Positions 50,196-58,484 of a stretch of DNA of 64,000 nt are shown piece after piece. The notes under the pieces were generated by a model, which searched no databases, was not told where the DNA came from, and saw nothing but the letters and a program-made list of their open reading frames with translations. This stretch comes from Paenibacillus auburnensis. GTDB lineage: Bacteria; Bacillota; Bacilli; Paenibacillales; Paenibacillaceae. The DNA lies in NCBI RefSeq assembly GCF_927798115.1, contig NZ_CAKMMG010000011.1, positions 62,001 through 126,000 of the forward strand. The letters run 5' to 3'. Each line of letters starts with the position of its first letter. Position 1 is the first letter of the stretch. The position numbers and the translations under genes are program-made.

Positions 50196-51260
50196 ATGAG
50201 AACGTACAGAGAGATTCATGGAGAACGGAAAAAGGGGATTCGCCTGGCACTGCTTGCCAGTGTGGTCATGGTTATGCTGATGCTACAGGCTTGCGGAAAC
50301 AACGCAGCTTCCAACACTGGGGCTTCCTCTGCGGCCGGCGGCAATAACACAGCGGAAGCAGCAGGCAGCGAGCCGGCCGGCAAGGTTCCGGCTGTGCTGA
50401 ATTTCGGTTATATCGGCTCCAACAAGCTGAACGTGCCGGGCGGCGCGGAGGGCTGGGGCTTTTATAAAGGCATCATTCAGGAGGAACTGAAAAAATACGG
50501 CATCACCGAAGTGAAGCTGACCGGCTTCCCGAACGGCCCCGACCAGACGGAATCGCTGATCAGCGGGAGGCTGGATTTCGGCAGCCTTGGAGATACTCCT
50601 GCCATTATCGCTTATGCTTCCGGCGCCAAGACACGCCTGATTTCGCAATCCTCAGCCCATACCGTCGGCTATCTGATCGGTAAAAAGGATGGCCCGAAGA
50701 CGGTTAAAGAACTGCAGGGCAAAACGATCGCAATCCAAAAGGGCTCCTTCATGCACCGCTATATCGTCGGCTTGCTCAAGCAGGAGGGCGTCACCGATTA
50801 TAAGCTGGTCCATATGCTCACTCCTGATGCAACGGCGGCTCTGGCCCGCGGAGATGTAGATGCGACAACCAATGTGGGCATTCCGGCATTGAAGCTGATT
50901 GATCAAGGCTATACCCATCTGGATGATGCATCGAGCCATCCCGATCTGCTGGGCTCCAGCGCTACTGTTGTTTCGGAGGACTATCTGGCGAAATTCCCGG
51001 ATTTCCCTAAGGTATGGAATGAGGCTCGTGAGAAGGCGCTGGCCGATTTGAAACAGCACGAAGATGAATATTACCAGTTCCTGGCCGAGATTAACGATAC
51101 GACACCGGAGCTGGCGAAACAGGTTAATCCGATCAGTGATATCAAGGATACAGCCTTCACTGAAGAAGGCACGAAGCTGCTGGAGGGCACCAAGAATTTC
51201 CTGGTGGAAGAAAAGCTGGCCAAAAAAGATTTCAATATCAGCGACTGGCAGCTGCAATAA
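50196..51260 (+). CDS. Sulfonate-type ABC transporter substrate-binding lipoprotein
   Basis: 354 residues with signal peptide and lipobox LMLQAC (Cys33), an Ala/Gly/Ser/Asn linker, then an NMT1/SsuA-like bilobal domain: LNFGYIGSNKLNVPGG, GSLGDTPAIIAYASGAKTRLIS-like region (GSLGDTPAI), VKELQGKTIAIQKGSFMH and ARGDVDATTNVGIPALKLID. The GTG at 50193 or ATG at 50196 can serve GAGGGGAG; ATG has the better spacing. It is the last gene of the operon. It binds the ligand in the cell wall space and delivers it to the two permeases. The conserved SGRLDFG pattern favours sulfonate-type ligands. Confidence 0.9.
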   Translation: MRTYREIHGERKKGIRLALLASVVMVMLMLQACGNNAASNTGASSAAGGNNTAEAAGSEPAGKVPAVLNFGYIGSNKLNVPGGAEGWGFYKGIIQEELKKYGITEVKLTGFPNGPDQTESLISGRLDFGSLGDTPAIIAYASGAKTRLISQSSAHTVGYLIGKKDGPKTVKELQGKTIAIQKGSFMHRYIVGLLKQEGVTDYKLVHMLTPDATAALARGDVDATTNVGIPALKLIDQGYTHLDDASSHPDLLGSSATVVSEDYLAKFPDFPKVWNEAREKALADLKQHEDEYYQFLAEINDTTPELAKQVNPISDIKDTAFTEEGTKLLEGTKNFLVEEKLAKKDFNISDWQLQ

Positions 51261-51280
51261 CCTTAAGTGCACCGAAAGCA

Positions 51281-51321
51281 AAGACCCCCTCCTCCACACT
51301 GTGGGAGAGGGGGTCTTCTTT
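51281..51321. terminator. Strong bidirectional terminator
   Basis: AAGACCCCCTC pairs with GAGGGGGTCTT around CCAC/GTGG, then CTTTTT. It separates the transporter operon from the converging glutathione peroxidase gene. Confidence 0.9.
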
Positions 51322-51864
51322 TTACAGCAGTTCCTGAATAGCCGGCTCAATATCGAGGGGATCAATAGACGACTCGAAACGCTTCACTACATTGCCTTCA
51401 CGGTCGATCAGGAACTTGGTGAAGTTCCATTTCACTTCATCGTCAGCCAGAGATGCAGGATCACGCTCCTCAAGCATCATGTGCAGCAGTTTGCTGCCCG
51501 TGTGATTCTGATCGAAGCCAGTAAAGCCCGCTTGGCTGGTCAGATAGCCGAATAAGGGATGTCTATGTTCGCCCTTTACATCAATCTTCTCAAAGAGTGG
51601 AAAGCTAACACCATAATTGATTTGGCAGAACACATCGACCTCTTCATTAGAGCCGGGTTCTTCACCGAACTGGTCGCTGGGGAACCCGAGAATTTGAAAA
51701 CCCTGGTCCTGGAACTTCTCGTATAGCTTCTGCAGGTCCGAATATTGCGGGGTGAACCCGCATTTACTGGCTGTGTTTACGATCAGCAGCACTTTATCCT
51801 TGTATTGTTCAAGAGGGATCTCTTTACCCCGAATGTTGCGGGCTGTATATTGATAGACGCTCAT
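51322..51864 (-). CDS. Glutathione peroxidase family protein
   Basis: A 180-residue thiol peroxidase of the GPx/BsaA type. The catalytic Cys is in NTASKCGFTPQ, Gln in FPSDQFGEEPGSNEE and Trp in VKWNFTKFLID; it uses Cys rather than selenocysteine and probably thioredoxin or bacillithiol. Start choice: ATG 51864 fits the family N-terminus (MSVYQYTA); ATG 51876 is only 2 bases from the GGAAGG site, while 51864 is 12 away, so both are possible. The promoter carries tandem operators, which suggests peroxide or organic hydroperoxide induction. Confidence 0.9.
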   Translation of the reverse strand: MSVYQYTARNIRGKEIPLEQYKDKVLLIVNTASKCGFTPQYSDLQKLYEKFQDQGFQILGFPSDQFGEEPGSNEEVDVFCQINYGVSFPLFEKIDVKGEHRHPLFGYLTSQAGFTGFDQNHTGSKLLHMMLEERDPASLADDEVKWNFTKFLIDREGNVVKRFESSIDPLDIEPAIQELL

Positions 51865-51905
51865 TGGCAGCTTCATCCTTCCGGTGTATGCTTTTTATGT
51901 ATTAA

Positions 51906-51942
51906 ACAATTAGATTGTAAACAATATAATTGTTCGTGTCAA
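51906..51942 (-). promoter_or_regulatory. gpx promoter with two tandem OhrR/MarR-like operators
   Basis: Minus strand -35 TTGACA (51937-51942), 17 bases, -10 TACAAT (51914-51919). Inverted repeats ACAATTAGATTGT (51906-51918) and ACAATATAATTGT (51921-51933) are centred 15 bases apart over the spacer and -10, each one base off the OhrR-type consensus ACAATT-N-AATTGT. Confidence 0.7.
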
Positions 51943-52068
51943 TGATCTGTTTATTTTTTTATGTACGAAGCTGCCCGTTGATATTATACTAAGGTGTACG
52001 AATCGTTTCTCCGGCAGGCGGAGTATCTCCCCAGGCACTTAAAAGAATACATTGCTGGAGGAAATCCA

Positions 52069-52743
52069 ATGAGTACTACAGAACTAACTAGCCAATTTTC
52101 CAGTTACACCGGAAGACTACTTAGGGAGCGTTTCGGGAAAGGCCCCGAGTCTATACATGTTTCTATCGGGAAGCAATGCATCGCACTGCATATCCGGAAT
52201 TTTATCGGGCCTGTAGAGAGATTTCTGCTGAATAAGGAAGAAGAGCAGGCGTTCCGCTATACACGTGAGCTTCTGATGAAGTCACTGCTTCCTGAGCTAT
52301 CGGCTTATCTGCAGGACAATATGTCGATTGAGGTTGGCGAGATTTTTTATGATTGGGGTATACATAATGCGTCTGGGATGATCGTTGCCCTCCTGAAGAA
52401 CGATGGAGTAGCAGTCGATGAGTATGCCGGACGGGATGAAGTTCATGCCCAAATCAATGAAGTGAGCAGAAAAGTACAGAAGGAACCCGAGTTTACCGAT
52501 TCCTGGTGGCTGGGGCCCCGTACCCTGATCATCAAACGCGAAGGCATCCTGATTCCTTTGGAGAAGGAACTGATAGGCCTCGGCTATGAGAATACGCTCA
52601 AAACCACGAAACGCAAGATGGAAAAACGATACCTCGAAGATACCACCACAATTGCACCAATGCTGGGCAAGGAACTGTCCGACATTTATGTGGATTGGGA
52701 TTTCGATAAGGATACAAGCGTGATTGCATATACTTTCCTTTAA
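52069..52743 (+). CDS. DUF2294 domain protein (two copies of the domain)
   Basis: A 224-residue soluble protein with an internal duplication: residues about 5-115 (LLRERFGKGPESIHVSIGKQCIALHIRNF, position only) and about 125-224 with the parallel stretch GPRTLIIKREGILIPLEKEL. Both halves fit DUF2294 (Na+-translocating/halo-associated family in Bacillales), whose biochemical role is unknown. ATG 52069 with GGAGG is preferred over an upstream in-frame ATG lacking a site. It is a single gene ended by a terminator. Confidence 0.8.
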   Translation: MSTTELTSQFSSYTGRLLRERFGKGPESIHVSIGKQCIALHIRNFIGPVERFLLNKEEEQAFRYTRELLMKSLLPELSAYLQDNMSIEVGEIFYDWGIHNASGMIVALLKNDGVAVDEYAGRDEVHAQINEVSRKVQKEPEFTDSWWLGPRTLIIKREGILIPLEKELIGLGYENTLKTTKRKMEKRYLEDTTTIAPMLGKELSDIYVDWDFDKDTSVIAYTFL

Positions 52744-52807
52744 ACCAGATCTTCAAACTATATATGAGGCGGAAATGAGTCGGACATGCGAATGAGCCGA
52801 ACATGAG

Positions 52808-52846
52808 CCGGAGAAGGGGGACAGGTCCCTTTCTTCGGTTTTTTCT
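52808..52846 (+). terminator. Terminator after the DUF2294 gene
   Basis: CCGGAGAAGGG, a short loop, CCCTTTCTTCGG, then TTTTTT. Confidence 0.8.
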
Positions 52847-52887
52847 ATTTTTCCAAGGATCGTAAACATTTGGGGGGGATTTGGCGG

Positions 52888-53268
52888 ATGAAGGAGTACA
52901 AGCGGACGGTGCTGTATGTTGAAGATAATGAGCTTAACATGGCCTTAATGCATCATATCTTCAAAAAAAATCTGCCCTCCTTATTGCTGCTGAAAGCTGA
53001 AACGGCGGAAATAGGCCTGGACATAGCGGTCCGGCGGCTGCCGGATCTGATCATTCTCGATATCGGCTTACCCGGCCTGAATGGATATGAGGCATTGGAA
53101 TGGTTGAAGGCAAGGGAGGATACCCGGCATATACCGGTAGTGGCAATCAGTGCATTTGCCCTGCGTTCAGATATTGAACGGGCCCGGGAAACAGGATTTG
53201 CTGCTTACATTACTAAACCTTTTCAGGTCAGTGCCTTTACGGATACCGTAAAAACACTGTTAGCCTGA
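52888..53268 (+). CDS. Single-domain response regulator
   Basis: A 126-residue stand-alone receiver (DivK/Spo0F-like). Acidic pair in LYVEDN, phospho-acceptor Asp58 in ILDIGLPG, and Lys110 in YITKPF are all present; no output domain. It is the first gene of a signalling set with a kinase-like phosphotransferase and a hybrid histidine kinase, so it may accept phosphate from the kinase at 54497. GGGGGGAT precedes ATG 52888. Confidence 0.88.
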   Translation: MKEYKRTVLYVEDNELNMALMHHIFKKNLPSLLLLKAETAEIGLDIAVRRLPDLIILDIGLPGLNGYEALEWLKAREDTRHIPVVAISAFALRSDIERARETGFAAYITKPFQVSAFTDTVKTLLA

Positions 53269-53402
53269 AAGCCCTGATTTAATCAAAGATGGGGAACTGG
53301 GGAGAACTCCGTCTGATGGCCGGTTCGTCGGGGGAATGGTCATATAATCCTGAAACATTACATGATATATTAAAAGGAAAATTCAGGGATGAGGGATTTA
53401 TC

Positions 53403-54398
53403 ATGGAATTCAACATCGTTAATGACATGAACCATCATGCAGCTGAAGTGCTTTTACTATATTCAATAACTGATCCGGAAATAGAATTCATAAGACATAA
53501 TGAGAATATTACGTTTAAGGTAAAGGATAAAGACAGCAATAGGACCTACCTGCTCCGTATTCACAAACCGGCAACAGCGGGCCTGTTTGGTATACAGCAT
53601 ACGCTTGAAGGATTAGAGTCCGAGATGTACATCCTTCTGGGCTTAGACCATAGCAATCTTTTGCCTGTGCAGAAGCCGGTCGCGGGTCGCCTGGGGCAGT
53701 TTGTAACAGCCTATACCGGAAGTGAGCTTGGGGATTGCTATGCAACTCTGCTGGAGTGGATTGAAGGTGCTGTTCTTACCCTGGAGGAAGAAAACGCCCC
53801 GCAGATTGTTTTTGCACTGGGCGAGCGGCTGGCGGAGCTTCACAGGTTTTCACGCGAGTCGGTACATCCTGCACTGAGCAGGCCAGTATACGGTGCTGAG
53901 CGGATAGACATCGCTATCGAAGAGCTTCAATATGGTGTTGAAGCCGGCCTGTACAGTGAAGAGCATTATGGGATCATTCGAGAGGTTCTGGAATGCGTGA
54001 AAGGACAACTCCGTGAATTGGATGGCCAGCAGGAGTGGGGGATCATCCATGCCGATGTTCAGCTCGGAAATATTATTGTCGCTCCTGAGGGTCCTTGTTA
54101 CATCGACTTCGGATTCTCCGGCTACGGATATTATCTGTTTGATCTCGGCAGTGCGTCCTCTATGCTCCCAAGTGAATTTCGGCATACCTTTTTGGAAGGC
54201 TATGCGTCTAAGACAAACTTTCAATATGAGCAGCTTCGTTACATAGAAGGGCAAATCTTTATGGACATTTTCATCAGTTATCTCTTTTTCATTCATGATT
54301 CTAACCGCAACGGCTGGATTAAAGAAAATGCAGCAAAAGTATGCATTTCACATTGCAGGGATTTTCTTTCTGGTAAACAGGTATTTTATTCCATTTAA
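53403..54398 (+). CDS. Aminoglycoside/choline kinase-like phosphotransferase
   Basis: A 331-residue APH/ChoK-fold protein. IIHADVQLGNIIV contains the catalytic Asp of the HxDxxxxN motif, and YIDFGFSGYGYYLFDLGSA the metal-binding DFG-like motif; FKVKDKDSNRTYLLRIHKP provides the ATP Lys region. Substrate unknown; related genes include CotS-type spore proteins and antibiotic kinases. The frame is open to an ATG at 53289, but that lacks a ribosome site; ATG 53403 has GAGGG at 7 bases and is preferred. It sits between receiver and hybrid kinase genes. Confidence 0.82.
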   Translation: MEFNIVNDMNHHAAEVLLLYSITDPEIEFIRHNENITFKVKDKDSNRTYLLRIHKPATAGLFGIQHTLEGLESEMYILLGLDHSNLLPVQKPVAGRLGQFVTAYTGSELGDCYATLLEWIEGAVLTLEEENAPQIVFALGERLAELHRFSRESVHPALSRPVYGAERIDIAIEELQYGVEAGLYSEEHYGIIREVLECVKGQLRELDGQQEWGIIHADVQLGNIIVAPEGPCYIDFGFSGYGYYLFDLGSASSMLPSEFRHTFLEGYASKTNFQYEQLRYIEGQIFMDIFISYLFFIHDSNRNGWIKENAAKVCISHCRDFLSGKQVFYSI

Positions 54399-54496
54399 TA
54401 GCATTTGACTTTCGCCCGGATATGCAAGATATTAATATTACAGTTTTTAAATAATGGAATTGCTTTCATTACTCCACAAAACGGGCGGTGGATCAG

Positions 54497-56749
54497 ATGT
54501 TGAAAGAGCAGTATTTTGGAGAAGTATACCGAACGGGTATCAGCGGAATGGCTTTTCTGTCCCTCGACCTCAAATGGACGAGCATCAATCCGTCTGTAGT
54601 CTCGATGCTTGGATATAAAGAAGAACAACTCCTGGGGCATGATTTCAGGGAGATTCTGTACAAAGATTCTGTGGAGATACATAGCAGGAAGATGGGGGCT
54701 CTGAAAGCAAGCAGAGTTCCCTTTTTTGAATGCGAAATTAGGATGGTTCATGGCAAAGGCATGCCGGTTCCCGTACTGCTGCATACCGCACTTATCAGAG
54801 ATCCTTCTACAAGTGCAGAACTGTATTATATTATTCACCTGACGGAACCTCCGGCCGAAGCAAAAGCCCAGAATCGTTATCCCTCGCCTGACGAGCTGTA
54901 TAGGCTGATTGCCGCGAATATTAGTGATGTGGTCTATTACGCCACACCCGACAATATCTGCCGGTATTGCTCACCGTCGGTCAAGGAAGTGCTGGGCTAT
55001 GAACCGGAGGCGCTGATCGGACGCGATATCCGCAGCCTGATCCATCCTGAGGATCGTGCCACCCTAAGCCTTCCGCAAGTATCTGAACTCCGGAGTATTC
55101 AACTGCGGGTTCTTCACGCTGACGGGCGATACTTGTGGATTGAATTCACTTTACGTATAGTGGATGACCCGGACAGCCCAAGTGTGCTTGCTGTAGGCCG
55201 GGACATCACCGAGCGCAAAAATGTTGAGCGGAAGCTGCAGGAATCTATTGAACGCTACACCTCCCTTAAGAAATACAATCATGATGCCATTATTTCACTG
55301 GATCTAGAGGGCAATATTATCAACTGCAATGATCAGGCCTGCCAGCTGACAGGCTACTCCGTCTCTGAGCTGGCCGGCAAGAGTGTAGGCCGGATCATCG
55401 GGGATCATCATGTTGACGATGTGCTCGGCTATACCAGCGGAAACAGCAGCAAGGAAAGGAATATTGACCTAGTCTGGCACAAGGACGGACATACGGTCGA
55501 AGTGTTGACTACTATTGCTCCGATCATCATCAATAATGCTACGGTAGGCTTTTATATCATCGTTAAGGACATTACGGAACAGAAAAAGCTGCTAATTGCC
55601 AAGGAAACCGCCGAGAGCACGAACCGTGCAAAAAGTGAGTTCCTGGCGATGATGAGCCATGAGATCCGTACCCCTATGAATGGTGTGATCGGGATGACCG
55701 ATTTACTGCTGGATATCAGTGAGCCGGGGTCTACCCAGAGGGAGTATCTGGAGATCATCCGGCAGAGCGGTGACACCCTTCTGAATATCATTAATGATAT
55801 TCTGGATTTCTCCAAGAATGAAGCCGGCAAAACGGCTCTTCATGAGGATCTTTTTGTGCTGGAGGAATGTATAGATTCCGTTCTTGAACTTCTACAGCAT
55901 AAGGCAGAGGCTAAAGGGCTGAAGATCCAGGTCTTTGTAGATCCCGCTATACCCAAGATGGTGATTGGTGACGGGGAACGGTTAAAACAGATCCTGCTGA
56001 ATCTGGTTGGCAATGCGATTAAGTTCACTTATACCGGAGGTGTAACGATTAAAGTCCAAAGCCTGGTTCAGACAGGCGGACAGGTTACACTGCATTTTAC
56101 GGTTGCGGATACCGGAATTGGCATTCCTGAAGACTCTGCAGACAAGCTGTTTGAGCCGTTTGTGCAGTTGGATCATTTCATGGGCCGGCGTCATGAGGGC
56201 ACAGGTCTCGGCCTGGCGATTGCGAAGCAGCTGGTTGAACTGATGGGGGGAGCCATCGGCTTGGACACCAGTGTGAAGCAGGGAGCGACCTTTGAGTTTA
56301 CGGTGAAGCTCCGCCTGAGAAACGATACTTCCGCCGACACGTTTGGAACTTTACTTGCAGGCTCAGGCCCAGTCAGCCGCAACTTACGGATCCTGGTGGC
56401 GGAGGATAACGAGATTAATCAAATCGTGCTGCGTAAAATTTTGGAGAAGCGAGGGTATTCCGTGGATGTGGCCGCGGATGGCCTGCAGGTGGTGGAGATG
56501 ACGGGCAGTACCGATTATGATCTTATTTTTATGGATGTGCAGATGCCCGGAATGAACGGTTTGGAAGCGACAGCGGCAATCAGGCGGACGCTTGCTCCGG
56601 ACAAGCAGCCGGTGATTATCGCTGTTACGGCCAATGCGCTAAAGGGTGACCGTGAACAATGTCTGGAGACGGGAATGGATGAATATATCAGCAAACCGCT
56701 GCGCAGTGAGGCGGTTACGAATCTGATTGCGAAATTTTTCGGAGAATAA
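54497..56749 (+). CDS. PAS-rich hybrid histidine kinase
   Basis: 750 residues, no membrane segment, so probably a cytoplasmic sensor. Three PAS domains (about 10-110, 130-250 and 255-375, with PAC-like ITERKN and ITEQKK ends), HisKA with His388 in MMSHEIRTPMN, HATPase_c with NLVGNAIKF and GTGLGLAI, and a C-terminal receiver with Asp680 in IFMDVQMPG and Lys in YISKPL. It can pass phosphate to the single receiver at 52888. GTG 54488 is also in frame; ATG 54497 has GGTGG 5 bases away and is slightly better. Confidence 0.92.
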   Translation: MLKEQYFGEVYRTGISGMAFLSLDLKWTSINPSVVSMLGYKEEQLLGHDFREILYKDSVEIHSRKMGALKASRVPFFECEIRMVHGKGMPVPVLLHTALIRDPSTSAELYYIIHLTEPPAEAKAQNRYPSPDELYRLIAANISDVVYYATPDNICRYCSPSVKEVLGYEPEALIGRDIRSLIHPEDRATLSLPQVSELRSIQLRVLHADGRYLWIEFTLRIVDDPDSPSVLAVGRDITERKNVERKLQESIERYTSLKKYNHDAIISLDLEGNIINCNDQACQLTGYSVSELAGKSVGRIIGDHHVDDVLGYTSGNSSKERNIDLVWHKDGHTVEVLTTIAPIIINNATVGFYIIVKDITEQKKLLIAKETAESTNRAKSEFLAMMSHEIRTPMNGVIGMTDLLLDISEPGSTQREYLEIIRQSGDTLLNIINDILDFSKNEAGKTALHEDLFVLEECIDSVLELLQHKAEAKGLKIQVFVDPAIPKMVIGDGERLKQILLNLVGNAIKFTYTGGVTIKVQSLVQTGGQVTLHFTVADTGIGIPEDSADKLFEPFVQLDHFMGRRHEGTGLGLAIAKQLVELMGGAIGLDTSVKQGATFEFTVKLRLRNDTSADTFGTLLAGSGPVSRNLRILVAEDNEINQIVLRKILEKRGYSVDVAADGLQVVEMTGSTDYDLIFMDVQMPGMNGLEATAAIRRTLAPDKQPVIIAVTANALKGDREQCLETGMDEYISKPLRSEAVTNLIAKFFGE

Positions 56750-56864
56750 ATATGCTCCAGGTAAATTTATTGCATTAAAGCTGTGAAACGGTGCAATATC
56801 CCCTTGCATCATGTGAGTATTTTGATTAAGATAGCAGAAACCGGCACATAAGACGTGCCGAAAT

Positions 56865-57170
56865 ATTCTCTAACGACGATGACGAAGAGAGTAAGTGCTA
56901 TGTACGGATCTTAACAGGGAAGGCGTGCCGGAGACTGAGAGCACCCTCATGAGACGTTTAGTGCCGAAGTTCACTTCCGAGTCGGCCCCTGAAGTATTTG
57001 CTGCAGCAGATATGCGTAGGGAGGCCCGCGCCCCGCGTTACCGGGTGTAAGACAGAGTTAATCCTGGCCGGAAGTAGCAGCTTTCCACTCTCCGCGCCTC
57101 GTATTTCGGGTTAATCTCTAAATAAGGGTGGTACCACGGCTCCTCGTCCCTTGCGACGGGGGGCCTTTTT
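56865..57170 (+). promoter_or_regulatory. T-box riboswitch leader, probable phenylalanine specifier
   Basis: The T-box core AGGGTGGTACCACGG (57124-57138) is followed by the terminator GGCTCCTCGTCCC/GACGGGGGGCC with TTTTT (57138-57170). Upstream, GACGAAGAGAGTAAG (stem I base) and a GAGAGC motif are present. The specifier loop GAAG-TTC-ACTTC resembles glyQS GAAA-GGC-ATTC, so TTC at 56970-56972 (Phe) is the likely codon. TGGT in the T-box pairs with a tRNA ending in ACCA, compatible with tRNA-Phe or tRNA-Tyr but not the usual G73 of tRNA-Trp. Most of the 463-base gap is this element. Confidence 0.88.
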
Positions 57171-57212
57171 GCGTTCATAGATCACTAAATTGACAAGAGG
57201 GAGTGGAAGGTA

Positions 57213-58289
57213 ATGACTAACGTGGAATTGGATGGGCTGAGAGCCCGTCTGGATGAAATCAATGGACAGCTGCTGGAGTTAATCTCGGAGCGTGCCCAGG
57301 TTGTTCAGGAAATTGGAGTTGTAAAAGAAAAGCAGGGCGTGCCGAAATTTGATCCGGAACGTGAAAAAGCGATGCTGGAGAAGCTTGTAGCGAGCAATAA
57401 AGGGCCTTTCACAAGCGGAACAATCCGCAGCCTCTTCAAACAAATCTTCGCTGCTTCTCTGGATCTGCAGTCTGATGAACATAAGAAAAGCCTGCTGGTC
57501 AGCCGGAAAACACGCAAGGAGGACACCGTTATTGTCCTGCCGGGCGATATTACGATTGGCGGCCTGTCCTCGGTGATGGTAGCCGGACCTTGCTCCGTAG
57601 AGAGCGAGCTTCAGACCCGCACTGTAGCAGCGGCGCTGCAAAAAGCTGGGATTAAAGTAATGCGCGGCGGTGCATTCAAACCCCGGACTTCCCCGTATGA
57701 TTTCCAGGGGCTGGGCATGGACGGCCTGCGTATCCTCCGCGAAGCGGCGGACGAATACGGCCTGCTGACGATCAGTGAAATCGTCGATCCTGCCCATCTT
57801 GAGCCTGCACTGGATTATGTGGATATCATCCAGATCGGTGCACGCAATATGCAGAACTTCGAACTCCTGAAAGCCGCCGGTGAGCTGAATAAACCGGTCC
57901 TGCTGAAACGGGGCCTTGCTGCAACGATGGAGGAATTCCTTCATGCCGCTGAATACATCATGTCACGCGGAAATACGCAGGTTATGCTGATCGAGCGGGG
58001 GATCCGCACTTATGAGAAATGGACACGTAATACGCTCGATATTTCAGCGGTGCCGATTCTTAAGCAGGAGAGCCACCTGCCGGTACTGGTCGATGTTACC
58101 CATTCCACCGGACGCAAAGATATCCTGATTCCTTGTGCGAAAGCCGCACTTGCTGCCGGAGCCGACGGGATTATGGTAGAGGTGCATCCTGATCCGGCTA
58201 CAGCACTCTCCGATGCGGCGCAGCAGCTGAACATTGAGGAGTTCAACACCTTCTTCAGTGAGGTTAAGGCCTCCGGGTTGTTCCGTTAA
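57213..58289 (+). CDS. aroF: Bifunctional chorismate mutase / DAHP synthase
   Basis: 358 residues. Residues 1-90 form an AroQ-type chorismate mutase domain (LRARLDEINGQLLELISERAQVV); residues about 100-358 are the class I-beta 3-deoxy-7-phosphoheptulonate synthase (VAGPCSVESE, GGAFKPRTSPYDFQG, IQIGARNMQN, LLKRG, DVTHSTG). It makes DAHP from PEP and erythrose 4-phosphate, the first step of aromatic amino acid synthesis; the mutase part also serves as the feedback sensor in Bacillus relatives. The T-box leader makes its expression depend on uncharged tRNA, probably Phe. GGAAGG precedes ATG 57213. Confidence 0.95.
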   Translation: MTNVELDGLRARLDEINGQLLELISERAQVVQEIGVVKEKQGVPKFDPEREKAMLEKLVASNKGPFTSGTIRSLFKQIFAASLDLQSDEHKKSLLVSRKTRKEDTVIVLPGDITIGGLSSVMVAGPCSVESELQTRTVAAALQKAGIKVMRGGAFKPRTSPYDFQGLGMDGLRILREAADEYGLLTISEIVDPAHLEPALDYVDIIQIGARNMQNFELLKAAGELNKPVLLKRGLAATMEEFLHAAEYIMSRGNTQVMLIERGIRTYEKWTRNTLDISAVPILKQESHLPVLVDVTHSTGRKDILIPCAKAALAAGADGIMVEVHPDPATALSDAAQQLNIEEFNTFFSEVKASGLFR

Positions 58290-58484
58290 TTTAAAACAAT
58301 CGAATTTTTAAGATATTCGCAGCAATCACGAGGATAAGTCCCAAACAACCGCTTACAAGCATATGTGGAACTTTTGTGGAGAGTAAGGCGTGTCGGGTAC
58401 AATGGGTTGCATTGGAGTTGCACCGGACCGGGGCATTAGAGAAATGTCCCATTAACCCTAACTGACACAGGAGGAAACCGCATT

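Noticed and set aside
58291..58360. Minus-strand frame ending in a hydrophobic stretch (MLVSGCLGLILVIAANILK)
   Set aside because: It looks like a small membrane peptide, but the ATG has no ribosome site and it overlaps only the spacer after aroF; kept as unsupported.
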